The position numbers and the translations under genes were made by a program. The notes beneath the pieces were generated by a model. That model had not been told where the DNA came from, made no database searches, and was given only the letters and a program-made list of their open reading frames with translations. Positions 26,957-35,649 of a DNA stretch of 55,273 nt are shown in pieces. Source of the stretch: Polaribacter sejongensis (GTDB taxonomy: Bacteria > Bacteroidota > Bacteroidia > Flavobacteriales > Flavobacteriaceae). Each line of letters opens with the position of its first letter. The stretch's first letter is position 1. The DNA lies in NCBI GenBank assembly GCA_949545755.1, contig CATITK010000021.1, forward strand, positions 1 through 55,273. Direction: 5' to 3'.

Positions 26957-27376
26957 ATGGAATTTAATACAATTATATCAGTAACGGGTAGACCAGGATT
27001 ATTTCAGATAATCTCTCAATCAAAAAATGCAGTAATTGCAGAGTCTTTGATAGAAAAAAAACGTTTGGCAATTAATGCTACTCAAAACGTAAGTCTTTTA
27101 GAAAATATTGCAATCTACTCCTACGAAGAAGATGTGCCTTTGCTAGATATCTTTACATCTATGTTTGAAAAAACAGCAGGTAAAGAAGCAATTTCTCACA
27201 AAGAAAATAGCAAACAATTAACTGCTTTTTTTACTGAAGTATTACCAAACTATGATGACGAAAGAGTCTACGCATCAAACATTAAAAAAGTAATTCAGTG
27301 GTTTAATATATTAGTAAAGGCGGGAATGGATTTTTCTAAAGTGGAAGAAGTTTCTAAAGAAAGTATAAAAGAGTAA
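26957..27376 (+). CDS. DUF5606 family protein
   Basis: 139 residues. It starts MEFNTIISVTGRPGLFQI, the recognisable DUF5606 N-terminus, followed by an OB/SH3-like stretch and an alpha-helical C-terminus (VLPNYDDERVYASNIKKVIQW). A longer frame beginning at the ATG at 26924 overlaps def by 20 bases and adds 11 residues absent from relatives, so the start at 26957 is chosen. The family is confined to Bacteroidetes and its function is unknown; it regularly lies between def and mazG, suggesting a housekeeping role near translation or nucleotide metabolism. Confidence 0.85.
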   Translation: MEFNTIISVTGRPGLFQIISQSKNAVIAESLIEKKRLAINATQNVSLLENIAIYSYEEDVPLLDIFTSMFEKTAGKEAISHKENSKQLTAFFTEVLPNYDDERVYASNIKKVIQWFNILVKAGMDFSKVEEVSKESIKE

Positions 27377-27464
27377 ATAGATTTTTATAATTAGTAGCAG
27401 TTTATTGTCTTAGCTGGCAGTTTTCAGTGTCACGTTTTAATTTTCACAACTTAGAAACTCATAA

Positions 27465-28244
27465 ATGAATTCTAGAAAAGAGCAATTAAAAGCTTTTAAC
27501 CGTTTGTTAGATATCATGGACGAACTTCGAGAGAAGTGCCCTTGGGATAAAAAACAAACCTTAGAAAGTTTACGTCATCTTACTATTGAAGAAACTTATG
27601 AGCTTGGCGATGCTATTTTAGATAATGATTTACCAGAAATTAAAAAGGAATTGGGAGATGTACTCTTACACATCGTATTTTATGCAAAAATTGGTAGTGA
27701 AAAAGAAGCGTTTGACATTGGTGATGTTGCCACCGCTATTTCTGACAAATTAATACACCGACATCCTCATATTTATGGTGATGTAGTTGTTAAAAATGAA
27801 GAAGAAGTAAAACGTAATTGGGAGCAACTAAAACTAAATGAAGGCAGTACTTCTGTTTTAGAAGGTGTTCCAAAAAGTTTACCTGCAGTTGTAAAAGCAG
27901 CTAGGATTCAAGAAAAAGTTGCTGGAGTTGGTTTTGACTGGGAAAAACCCGAACAAGTGTGGGAAAAAGTACAAGAAGAACTCACAGAGTTAAACGAAGA
28001 AATAAAAGCAGGTAACAAAGAGAATACAGAAAAAGAATTTGGAGACGTATTATTTTCTATGATAAATTACGCACGTTTTATTGGAGTTAACCCTGAAAAT
28101 GCTTTAGAAAAAACAAACAAAAAATTTATCAATCGTTTTCAATATCTAGAAAAAGCGGCTAAAAAAGAAGGCAAAGAACTTTCTGACATGTCTTTGACTG
28201 AAATGGATGTGTATTGGGAGAAATCTAAAGCGTTTTTTAAATAA
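27465..28244 (+). CDS. mazG: Nucleoside triphosphate pyrophosphohydrolase
   Basis: 259 residues with two MazG domains, as in the E. coli enzyme. The N-terminal one has CPWDKKQTLESLRHLTIEET and ELGDVLLHIVFYAKI with the E-x-x-E and E-x-x-D metal ligands; the second has EEELTEL-like QEELTELNEEIKAG and EKEFGDVLFSMINYARFIG. It hydrolyses NTPs to NMP and PPi, controlling (p)ppGpp and non-canonical nucleotides. It is 88 bases after the DUF5606 gene and converges on a GT2 gene. Confidence 0.93.
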   Translation: MNSRKEQLKAFNRLLDIMDELREKCPWDKKQTLESLRHLTIEETYELGDAILDNDLPEIKKELGDVLLHIVFYAKIGSEKEAFDIGDVATAISDKLIHRHPHIYGDVVVKNEEEVKRNWEQLKLNEGSTSVLEGVPKSLPAVVKAARIQEKVAGVGFDWEKPEQVWEKVQEELTELNEEIKAGNKENTEKEFGDVLFSMINYARFIGVNPENALEKTNKKFINRFQYLEKAAKKEGKELSDMSLTEMDVYWEKSKAFFK

Positions 28245-28271
28245 TAAAAAACTTTGTTCCTATAAATTTCA

Positions 28272-28302
28272 GACGTCAGAAGATTTAAAAAACCTGTGAG
28301 GT
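28272..28302. repeat. Degenerate copy of a mini-palindrome
   Basis: GACGTCAGAAG, then an A/T-rich loop, then CCTGTGAGGT. It is the same unit as the perfect hairpin at 41975-42005 with three mismatches in the left arm. It lies in the gap between the converging mazG and GT2 genes. Confidence 0.5.
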
Positions 28303-28315
28303 ATTTGTTATAACC

Positions 28316-29275
28316 CTATTTTTTCTTTGAATACAACTTCGATTCTAAAAACCCCAACCCATATCCTAAAAATTGAGTTAAGGAAGTAAACATACTTAAA
28401 AATGCAACATATAGATTTTTATTTTTAAATAAAGAATCTAAGAAAATTAACAAGAAATAGTATCCGTAGAAATAAAATAACTGATCATAACCAAAAATTA
28501 TTAAAATGATACTGACATCAATTCCCATAATGAACAAAGAAGGAAACCAATAGGTTAGTTTTGCTGTTTGCGGATATTTTTTATTCAAAATTGGTCTTGC
28601 CGTTCCAAAACCGAATGTTTGTTTAAAAAATTGTTGAACAGAACTTCTCCTTTTATGGTAGACAAATGCTTTTTCAATCAATTGCGTTTCAAAATCATTT
28701 TCCCACAAACGAAACGTTAAGTCGATATCTTCTCCGTTTTTCATTTTAGAAAAACCTTTTGTTTTATTAAAAGCTCTCTGCGACATCCCAAAATTGAAAC
28801 TTCTTGGTTGAAACTTCCCCATCGCTTTTTTTATTCCACGAATTCCGCCAGTAGTTAACATGGAAGTCATAGAATAATTAATTGCTTTTTGAAGCGAAGT
28901 AAAACTTTTATGCGCTGCATCAGGTCCTCCAAAAGCGTCTGTAAAATGAGTTACTAAACTTTTTTTCACTTCAGATAAATATTGATTTGGAAGCACAACA
29001 TCTGAATCTAAAATAATAAAATAAGTGCCAGATGCATTTTGCATTCCAAAATTTCGACTTGCTCCTGCACCACTGTTTTCTTGAAAAAAATATTTTAAAG
29101 GAAGCTGACTTTTATATTTTTTAACAATGACATCACTTTTCTCGGTAGAACCGTCTTCAATAATCAGCACCTCAAAATCATCAGAGAAATCTTGTTTTGT
29201 AAGACTTTCTAATAGTTCGTCAATTTCGTTTGGACGATTGTAGACGGGGATTATTAAAGAAAATTTAAGTTTCAA
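28316..29275 (-). CDS. GT2-family glycosyltransferase with C-terminal membrane segments, TTG start
   Basis: 319 residues. N-terminal GT-A domain: FSLIIPVYNRPNEIDELLES, LIIEDGSTEKSD, SRNFGMQNASGTYFIILDSD and the acceptor helix segment GGPDAAH. NGEDIDLTFRLWENDF is at about 180. Two to three hydrophobic helices from about 245 anchor it in the inner membrane. The frame opens with TTG at 29275, 13 bases downstream of a possible -7 box TAATTTTG (29296-29289), and no ATG is nearby. Acts on an unknown surface glycan. Confidence 0.82.
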   Translation of the reverse strand: MKLKFSLIIPVYNRPNEIDELLESLTKQDFSDDFEVLIIEDGSTEKSDVIVKKYKSQLPLKYFFQENSGAGASRNFGMQNASGTYFIILDSDVVLPNQYLSEVKKSLVTHFTDAFGGPDAAHKSFTSLQKAINYSMTSMLTTGGIRGIKKAMGKFQPRSFNFGMSQRAFNKTKGFSKMKNGEDIDLTFRLWENDFETQLIEKAFVYHKRRSSVQQFFKQTFGFGTARPILNKKYPQTAKLTYWFPSLFIMGIDVSIILIIFGYDQLFYFYGYYFLLIFLDSLFKNKNLYVAFLSMFTSLTQFLGYGLGFLESKLYSKKK

Positions 29276-29335
29276 AGTTTGAGCGTTTCAAAATTAAGTA
29301 GTTTTTAAACGATATTGTAAATGTAGAAAAATTAA

Positions 29336-29374
29336 AAAAGTTGAAAGATTTTATTTCTAAAAACTTTCAACTTT
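29336..29374 (-). terminator. Rho-independent terminator after fabI
   Basis: An 11-bp perfect stem AAAGTTGAAAG (29337-29347) with CTTTCAACTTT (29364-29374), and on the minus strand the stem is followed directly by a TTTTTT/TTTTT tract. It lies 130 bases past the fabI stop, beyond the structured repeat. Confidence 0.65.
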
Positions 29375-29422
29375 AAAAATGCTTTTTATTTTTTTGTGTC
29401 CTGAAAGCTGGCAAACAAGTTT

Positions 29423-29494
29423 AGCCCTGATTGAGCGGTCTGTTTGAGCTCTCCCGCTTTTAGGCGGGAAGCGAGTAGCGAAAGCAGGAAAAGC
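29423..29494 (+). repeat. Structured intergenic repeat, type AGCCCTGA...AGCAGGA
   Basis: A GC-richer island in AT-rich spacer. It starts AGCCCTGATTGAGCGG, has the central hairpin TCCCGC/GCGGGA (29452-29457 with 29464-29469) and ends AGCGAAAGCAGGAAAAGCT. The same architecture recurs in many flavobacterial intergenic regions, and it may correspond to the Flavo-1 RNA motif, which I cannot verify. It reads on the plus strand, antisense to fabI, and ends about 11 bases from the fabI stop. A sister element is at 42033-42105. Confidence 0.55.
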
Positions 29495-29505
29495 TTCAAA
29501 AAAAA

Positions 29506-30312
29506 TTATTCGAACCTCTCCATAACGGCATCACTTACCCCCATATTGGAGAATCCGCCATCATGAAATAAATTCTGTAAGGTTACTTTCTTTGTCAAAT
29601 CCGAAAACATAGAAATCGTATAATCTGCACACTCTAGTGCCGTTGCATTTCCTAGTGGACTCATTTTCTCTGAATAGGTGATAAAACCATCGAATCCTTT
29701 TACACCTGTTCCAGCTGTTGTTGGCGTTGGCGATTGGGAAATTGTATTGACTCGTACTTTATGATCTCTACCAAAAAAATAGCCAAAACTTCGAGCAATA
29801 GACTCTAAATAAGCTTTATTATCTGCCATATCATTATAATCGGGGAAAGATCTTTGTGCGGCCATATAAGTCAGGGCAACGATAGATCCCCATGCATTCA
29901 TGGCTTCTTTTTTGTATAAAACATTTAATAATTTATGGAAAGAAACAGCAGAAACATCCCAGCCTTTTGTGGTAAAATCATAGTTTGGATCTGTATAGGA
30001 CTTCCCTTTTCTAACATTTACGGACATGCCTATTGAATGTAAGACAAAGTCAATTTTACCGCCCAAAATCTCCATAGATCTTTCTACTAAGTTTTCTAAA
30101 TCATCGATAGAAGTTGCATCTGCAGCAATAATTTGTGAACCTGTTTTTTTTGCCAAAACATCTAATTCTCCCATTCTCATTGCAGCCGGTGCATTTGTTA
30201 ACACAAATTCCGCGCCTTCTTCATGGGCTCTTTGGGCAGTTTTCCAAGCAATTGAATGTTGGTTTAAAGCGCCAAAAATAATTCCTTTTTTTCCTTTTAA
30301 TAAATTGTACAT
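29506..30312 (-). CDS. fabI: Enoyl-[acyl-carrier-protein] reductase (NADH)
   Basis: 268 residues, usual for FabI. It begins MYNLLKGKKGIIFGALNQHS with the divergent nucleotide-binding loop of this SDR subgroup; the active-site segment TYMAAQRSFPDYNDMADNKA carries the two Tyr and the Lys of the FabI triad, and QSPTPTTAGTGVKGF forms the substrate-loop. It reduces the enoyl-ACP in the last step of fatty-acid elongation. It is 50 bases after recN on the same strand and last in that run of genes, followed by a hairpin terminator. Confidence 0.94.
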   Translation of the reverse strand: MYNLLKGKKGIIFGALNQHSIAWKTAQRAHEEGAEFVLTNAPAAMRMGELDVLAKKTGSQIIAADATSIDDLENLVERSMEILGGKIDFVLHSIGMSVNVRKGKSYTDPNYDFTTKGWDVSAVSFHKLLNVLYKKEAMNAWGSIVALTYMAAQRSFPDYNDMADNKAYLESIARSFGYFFGRDHKVRVNTISQSPTPTTAGTGVKGFDGFITYSEKMSPLGNATALECADYTISMFSDLTKKVTLQNLFHDGGFSNMGVSDAVMERFE

Positions 30313-30362
30313 GGTTGTAGATTGGTTGTTTGGTTGTTGGAACTTACTTCTTGTTTATACAA

Positions 30363-32015
30363 CTAACGCAACAATTCTTTTGCGTGCGTAAGTGCTGTTT
30401 CAGAGATGTCTTTTCCACTTAACATTTCTGCAATTTCAATAATCCTTTCGGCTGTTGATAATTGCTTCAAGTTGGTCGTAGTAACTCCGTTTATTTCTTC
30501 TTTATATACTTTGTAATGATGGCTTCCTTTTGCTGCAATTTGTGGTAAATGTGTAATTGCAATTACTTGCATATCGTTACTCATTTGCTGCATTATAGCA
30601 GCTATCTTATTGGATACTTCTCCAGAAACTCCTGTATCAATTTCATCAAAAATGATGGTGGGCAATTGTGTATTTGCTGATAATACTTTTTTAACAGTCA
30701 GCATAATTCTTGATAATTCTCCACCAGAAGCTACTTTCTTTAACGCACCAAAGTTTCCTCCTTTATTCGCTGAAAACAGGAATTCTAATGCATCTTTCCC
30801 ATTGGAATGATACGTATCTGTTGGGGTTATATTGATAGAGAAACGAGCGTTTTCGATTCCTAAATCCATTAATAAATATTGTAACTCTTTGGTTAATTTT
30901 GGTGTGGCATGATTTCGTGCGCTAGAAATTAAGCCGGCAACTTTATCTAATTTCTCTATAACTAAAACTATTTCGTTTTGTTTTTGTTGGATTACTTCGT
31001 CTGCAGTTGCTACTTGCGCTACTTTGTTTGAGAGTTCTTCAAAAATTTTGACGAGCTCTTGATTAGAATGTACTTGATGTTTTTGCTGCAAATTATACAA
31101 CAATTGCAATCGATCATTAATTTCTGCTACTTCATTCGGGTTGAAATCTACATGTTCATTAGCCGTCTCTAATTCTGCAACAATGTCATCAATTTCAATT
31201 TTTACAGAAGTAATTCTTTCGGAAATTTCTTGATATTCTCTTGAGAAAGAGGCGATTTTAGTGAGTCTATTTTCTAAAGTATTTAGTAAGCTCTGGATTC
31301 CAATTTCCTCCGTATTTGTAATTCCGATGGCCTCAGATAAATTACTTTTTATTTCTTCTATGTTATTTAATATCTCTAATTTTTCTTCTAAAATTTGTTG
31401 TTCATCAACTTGAATACTTGCAGCTTCTAGTTCTTTAAACAAGTGCAAATTATAATCATATTGTTGATTTGCTTCAAGCTGTTTTGCTTCTAATTGTGCA
31501 TGTTCTTTTTTTAAGTTATTTAGCTGAATATACCCCCTTTTATAGGACTCAATTCTTTCTTTATTTTTTGCCAACGCATCAATAATAGAAAACTGAAAAT
31601 TCGTATCAGACAGTTGTATGGTTTGATGTTGCGAATGCACATCAATCAATTTAGATCTCAATTCATTTAAAACAGCGAGTGTAACGGGCGTATCATTTAC
31701 AAAAGCTCTTGATTTACCAGAGGGCAAAATCTCTCTTCTAATAATAGTTTCTACTTCGTAATCTAAATCTAGTTCCTTAAAAAAATCTTGTAGCTGATAG
31801 TTGGAAATTGCCACTTTTGCTTCTACAATACATTTATTGGAAGTGTCTTTTAGTGAAGATAAATCTGCTCTGTTCCCTAAAACCAAACCTAAAGCACCTA
31901 AAAGTATGGACTTTCCTGCTCCTGTTTCTCCAGTAATAATGGACAATCCTGAAGAGAAATCAATAGATAAATGATTGATTAATGCGTAGTTATTGATGGA
32001 AAGTTGTGTTAACAA
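30363..32015 (-). CDS. recN: DNA repair protein RecN, TTG start
   Basis: 550 residues, SMC-like ATPase of double-strand break repair. Walker A ITGETGAGKSILLGAL is at about 29-44; a long helical coiled-coil region spans about 150-380; the C-terminal half of the ATPase shows SGGELSRIMLTVKKVL, Walker B PTIIFDEIDTGVSGEV and AITHLPQIAAKGSHHY. The frame begins at TTG (32015), which gives the conserved N-terminus MLTQLSINNYALI; there is no ATG close by. It follows porD by 55 bases. Confidence 0.94.
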   Translation of the reverse strand: MLTQLSINNYALINHLSIDFSSGLSIITGETGAGKSILLGALGLVLGNRADLSSLKDTSNKCIVEAKVAISNYQLQDFFKELDLDYEVETIIRREILPSGKSRAFVNDTPVTLAVLNELRSKLIDVHSQHQTIQLSDTNFQFSIIDALAKNKERIESYKRGYIQLNNLKKEHAQLEAKQLEANQQYDYNLHLFKELEAASIQVDEQQILEEKLEILNNIEEIKSNLSEAIGITNTEEIGIQSLLNTLENRLTKIASFSREYQEISERITSVKIEIDDIVAELETANEHVDFNPNEVAEINDRLQLLYNLQQKHQVHSNQELVKIFEELSNKVAQVATADEVIQQKQNEIVLVIEKLDKVAGLISSARNHATPKLTKELQYLLMDLGIENARFSINITPTDTYHSNGKDALEFLFSANKGGNFGALKKVASGGELSRIMLTVKKVLSANTQLPTIIFDEIDTGVSGEVSNKIAAIMQQMSNDMQVIAITHLPQIAAKGSHHYKVYKEEINGVTTTNLKQLSTAERIIEIAEMLSGKDISETALTHAKELLR

Positions 32016-32070
32016 ATCGGCTAATTTTTAGAAAAATAAAATTAGTGAAAATTGCATCAAAATTAATGTT

Positions 32071-32961
32071 TTATTTAATATTTCTCCACTTAGAATTATT
32101 GTTTGGAGATATTTTCTTGAGTACTTGCGTAAGTTTATTTTGATTTCTTGTAACAGGACCATCAGAATATATATTTACAATTTCGTCTGCTTTTGCATCA
32201 AAAAACAAACGAATTAAATAGTTACCCACCGTTTTGTTATAGATTTTTTCCAAAGAGATCACAGCATTTTCTATCGTCTGTTTTGCATTTTTTTTGTTGT
32301 TAGAAAAAGTATCAAATCCTTTTCTATGATAGTTATAAGTTGCTGTTCTAAAGGTAGTTAGTTTTGGTGATAAGAAATTATCAATCAATGAAAAACGATT
32401 CTGTTTCCCTACTACATTCTGCCAAGCACCTAAGCCACTTTGCTGTGCTTGCAACATTACGTTCTGAGCTTCTTTTAAATAGGCTTCTCCTCCGTTCTTT
32501 TTAAAAGTATCTGCATCTGCACCAAGAATAACATTCATATAAAAAACGATGGTAGAAATTAGATTACTATCAAATGAGTTTTTATTATAAATTAATGGAT
32601 CGAACTCATTGTACTTAAAGTTAAAATCATTGTCTTTTAAATTCAATATAGGTGTTGCATAAGTAGTACCAAAAACGGGTCTAGTGGATTGAATTTGTAT
32701 TGTTGAAGTAAAAGTATTTGCATCTCTAGAAGTTATAATGATGGTTAGAGCACAGTCTATTCTTTCAGCAGGTTTTACGCTTTCATCCGTCCATTCTGTT
32801 TGATTTACAAACTCCGACAAAGATCTTTGCAGGGTTTTAAAAACCTGTGTATTTGAGCCTTGAACTTGATTATAATTGACCGTAACCAAACAATTTAATT
32901 CTTGTGATTGGGTTAAAGAAACTGAAAATAAGATCAGAAAAAAGAATATAAGTTTATGCAT
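32071..32961 (-). CDS. porD: Type IX secretion system protein PorD (DUF4835)
   Basis: 296 residues. A signal peptide is visible at the N-terminus (about 1-19, MHKLIFFFLILFSVSLTQS), and the mature protein begins QELNCLVTVNYNQVQGSNTQ, the characteristic opening of DUF4835. The family is called PorD and is linked to the type IX secretion pathway of Bacteroidetes. Later segments FNEFD-like FKYNEFDPLIYNKNSF and LGADADTFKKNGG are also typical. Periplasmic or outer-membrane associated. It follows coaBC by 82 bases in the conserved order bamD, rpoZ, coaBC, porD, recN. Confidence 0.86.
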   Translation of the reverse strand: MHKLIFFFLILFSVSLTQSQELNCLVTVNYNQVQGSNTQVFKTLQRSLSEFVNQTEWTDESVKPAERIDCALTIIITSRDANTFTSTIQIQSTRPVFGTTYATPILNLKDNDFNFKYNEFDPLIYNKNSFDSNLISTIVFYMNVILGADADTFKKNGGEAYLKEAQNVMLQAQQSGLGAWQNVVGKQNRFSLIDNFLSPKLTTFRTATYNYHRKGFDTFSNNKKNAKQTIENAVISLEKIYNKTVGNYLIRLFFDAKADEIVNIYSDGPVTRNQNKLTQVLKKISPNNNSKWRNIK

Positions 32962-33043
32962 TTTTTTTAGATTTTATATTTTTGAAACTGGAAATAAAAC
33001 AAAAAAACAAGAACCTTCTATACGCTCTACATTTAAATTCTAT

Positions 33044-34261
33044 TTATTCCTGATCCCTAATGCTAATTACGATTTCGTTCATAATATCTTTCGCAACAGC
33101 CAATTTTGATTTTAATTTAAAAGATTTTTCTTTCAAATTTTTATCAATGATAGTAATTTTATTTGTGTCTGTTGCAAAACCAGCTCCTTCATCTTGTAAA
33201 GAGTTTAATACAATTGCATCTAAATTTTTTCTCTTTAGTTTACTTTTTGCGTTTTCTAACTCGTTATCAGTTTCTAATGCAAAACCAACTAAAAACTGCT
33301 GTTGTTTTATTTCACCCAAAGAAGCTAAAATGTCTTTAGTAGGTATTAACTTAATATTTAACGTAGCATCCTTCTTTTTTATTTTCTGGGTAACTATATT
33401 TTTTGGTTTATAATCTGCAACTGCAGCAGAAAGAATCGCAATATCTACCTGTTTAAAATAGGCATGCGCAGCTTCGTACATTTCTTCAGCAGATACTACA
33501 TCTATTTTTTTTATTAAAGCGTTTTTTGTTTGCTGATGACTTGGACCCGAAATTAAATAGACCTCAGCACCTAAATTAGCAGCTGCTTCTGCAATTGCAA
33601 AACCCATTTTGCCAGAAGAATGATTTCCAATAAAACGAACAGGGTCTATAGCTTCGTATGTTGGACCAGCTGTAAGTAGCAATTTTTTTCCTTTTAAAGG
33701 CAAAGATGATAAAATATCTTTTTCTATAAAGGAAACAATATCAGCAGGTTCCGCCATTCTACCTTCTCCCACTAAACCACTTGCTAACTCTCCAGAAGTT
33801 GCAGGAATAATTGTGTTTCCAAAAGATTTTAAGGTAACTAAATTTTCTTTTGTAGAAGGGTGAATGTACATATCTAAATCCATTGCAGGAGCAAAATAAA
33901 CAGGACATTTCGCTGATAAATAGGTTGCTAATAATAAGTTATCACAAGTACCACTGGCCATTTTTGAGAGTGTATTTGCTGTTGCTGGCGCAACTACAAA
34001 GTAATCTGCCCAAAGCCCTAAATCTACATGATTATTCCATTGTTCATTTTCATCTTCTGTATCATAAAAAGTTGAGTGAACAGGGTTCTTCGAAAGTGTA
34101 GAAAGTGTGAGAGGTGTTATAAAGTCTTTAGACGCAGGAGTCATAATAACTTTGACTTCTGCGCCTGATTTTATAAATAAACGAACTAAACTAGCTGTTT
34201 TGTATGCAGCAATTCCAGCAGTAATTCCTAAAAGAATTTTTTTACCACTTAAAACAAACAT
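33044..34261 (-). CDS. coaBC: Bifunctional phosphopantothenoylcysteine decarboxylase / phosphopantothenate-cysteine ligase
   Basis: 405 residues with both domains. CoaC part (about 1-180): KILLGITAGIAAYK, HSTFYD, PATANTLSKMASGTCDNLL, PAMDLDMYIHP. CoaB part (about 185-405): LLTAGPTYEAIDPVRFIGNHSSGKMG, AAVADYKP and the KKDA segment. It makes 4'-phosphopantetheine from phosphopantothenate and cysteine for coenzyme A. The start codon overlaps the stop of the upstream rpoZ-like gene as TAATG. The CoaC active-site Cys position of E. coli is Ser here (LASGLVGEGRM). Confidence 0.92.
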   Translation of the reverse strand: MFVLSGKKILLGITAGIAAYKTASLVRLFIKSGAEVKVIMTPASKDFITPLTLSTLSKNPVHSTFYDTEDENEQWNNHVDLGLWADYFVVAPATANTLSKMASGTCDNLLLATYLSAKCPVYFAPAMDLDMYIHPSTKENLVTLKSFGNTIIPATSGELASGLVGEGRMAEPADIVSFIEKDILSSLPLKGKKLLLTAGPTYEAIDPVRFIGNHSSGKMGFAIAEAAANLGAEVYLISGPSHQQTKNALIKKIDVVSAEEMYEAAHAYFKQVDIAILSAAVADYKPKNIVTQKIKKKDATLNIKLIPTKDILASLGEIKQQQFLVGFALETDNELENAKSKLKRKNLDAIVLNSLQDEGAGFATDTNKITIIDKNLKEKSFKLKSKLAVAKDIMNEIVISIRDQE

Positions 34262-34581
34262 TATTCAGTGTCTGGGTTTCTAAAATATACTTTATTGTTT
34301 AACCACTCTTCAACTGCAATCGCTGTTGGTTTTGGTAATCTTTCGTAAAATTTAGAAACTTCTATTTGCTCTTTATTTTCAAAAACTTCTTCTAAGCTAT
34401 CATTAAAAGTTGCAAACTCTTCTAATTTATCAACTAATTCTTTCTTTAAGTCACCACTTACTTGATTTGCTCTTTTAGCAATAATAGAAATAGCTTCATA
34501 AATATTTTGTGTAGGAGCTTCTATTTCATTTTTATCATAAGTAATCGTACTCAATACTGCTTTTGTGTCTTTGTAATCCAT
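34261..34581 (-). CDS. rpoZ: RNA polymerase omega-like subunit
   Basis: 106 residues. It starts MDYKDTKAVLSTITYD and has the omega/Rpb6 helix region TQNIYEAISIIAKRANQVSGDLK at about 25-45, given here as NIYEAISIIAKRANQ. An ATG-less longer frame adds 16 residues overlapping bamD; the ATG at 34581, 7 bases after the bamD stop, is used instead. Omega helps assemble the polymerase beta' subunit. It is coupled to coaBC by a TAATG overlap. The C-terminus ENKVYFRNPDTE-like region is specific to Bacteroidetes. Confidence 0.83.
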   Translation of the reverse strand: MDYKDTKAVLSTITYDKNEIEAPTQNIYEAISIIAKRANQVSGDLKKELVDKLEEFATFNDSLEEVFENKEQIEVSKFYERLPKPTAIAVEEWLNNKVYFRNPDTE

Positions 34582-34588
34582 AATTCGT

Positions 34589-35449
34589 TTATTTCTTTTG
34601 TGACCTTTTAAATTCTTTTTGTTTTGCAAATATCGCTGCTACCTCTTTTTCTGTTGCATCTAAAGTCGCTAACATTTCATTAGAAGCTTCCATAAATTTA
34701 GATTCAGGAAAGTTTCTTTTAAGTTTTTCGTATGCTTCAATAGCGTCTTTAATACGTTCCGGTTTTCTTCTTACTGTACTTTTTAAAACAAAATCGTGCG
34801 CCGCTTTTAATCGGTAATAATACGCTTCCTCTTTAAATTCTGAACCTAAATAATCTGACAATAAATTATCAAAAGCCTGAATTGCAGATTTATAATTTCT
34901 TAAATCATAATCAGCTGTTCTATAATAGGTTTTTGCAATTTCGAAAGATTTCTTTTGAAGCTTATATCTTAATTCTTTGTAGTGGGTATTTGCCTCTTCA
35001 GTTCTATCAGAATCTGGATAGGTATCAATAAATGTTTGAAAAGCTTCTAAAGCTTTCTTTGTATCTGTTGCATCTAAACTAAAACGTGGTGATGCTAATT
35101 TATAACTATAAGCAGATAAAAAAGAGGCTTCTTCTTTCTTTGAACTTTTAGGATAATTTTTAGCGAATCGATCAAAATAATAACCAGAAGTGCTATAACT
35201 TTTTTCATTAAAATTTGATTGAGCAACCATAAACTGGATTCGTTCCATTTGAGGTTTCCCTCTGTAGGTTGGTGTAATTTTCTCGAACAAACGCAAAGCT
35301 TTACTGTACTTATTACTTTCGTACATTTTGGTCGCCATTTTATATTGCTCTTCGGCGGTACCTCTGTTTAATACTTTCTGATATTCACCACAGGAGAATA
35401 AGACAAGTGAAAACATCAATAAACACGCTAAATTTTTAATTTTTTGCAT
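34589..35449 (-). CDS. bamD: Outer membrane assembly lipoprotein BamD
   Basis: 286 residues. A lipoprotein signal peptide ends in the lipobox FSCG (Cys at about residue 20), followed by tetratricopeptide-type repeats typical of BamD/YfiO: EEQYKMATKMYESNKYSKAL, YFDRFAKNYPKSSKKEEASF, FQTFIDTYPDSDRTEEAN and FDNLLSDYLGSEFKEEAYY. BamD scaffolds the BAM complex that inserts outer-membrane beta-barrels. The -7 box TAATTTTG (35462-35455) is only 5 bases from the ATG, so the mRNA is predicted to lack a leader. Confidence 0.9.
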   Translation of the reverse strand: MQKIKNLACLLMFSLVLFSCGEYQKVLNRGTAEEQYKMATKMYESNKYSKALRLFEKITPTYRGKPQMERIQFMVAQSNFNEKSYSTSGYYFDRFAKNYPKSSKKEEASFLSAYSYKLASPRFSLDATDTKKALEAFQTFIDTYPDSDRTEEANTHYKELRYKLQKKSFEIAKTYYRTADYDLRNYKSAIQAFDNLLSDYLGSEFKEEAYYYRLKAAHDFVLKSTVRRKPERIKDAIEAYEKLKRNFPESKFMEASNEMLATLDATEKEVAAIFAKQKEFKRSQKK

Positions 35450-35454
35450 CGTGC

Positions 35455-35462
35455 AAAATTAG
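35455..35462 (-). promoter_or_regulatory. bamD -7 box, predicted leaderless start
   Basis: TAATTTTG on the minus strand, exact TAnnTTTG match, with 5 bases between it and the ATG at 35449. Initiation would then occur at or next to the ATG, leaving no room for a ribosome-binding site. Confidence 0.5.
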
Positions 35463-35649
35463 TGATTAAATATGGATTAATAAAACGTTTTTTTACACAG
35501 TAAATTGTGCAGTACAATTATCTACAAAAAACCTTAGTAAAGCGATTAATTGTTACTAAAGATTTGTTAATATTATTTCAATTTTTTGAAGTCGTTTTTT
35601 TAAAAATTGATAAGCGCTTCTTTTTTATGGTTTCAGGCAGGGTCAATCA

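Noticed and set aside
34582-34629. Longer start for the omega-like gene, 16 extra residues
   Set aside because: It would overlap the end of bamD and add residues unlike the family; the ATG at 34581 follows the bamD stop by 7 bases.
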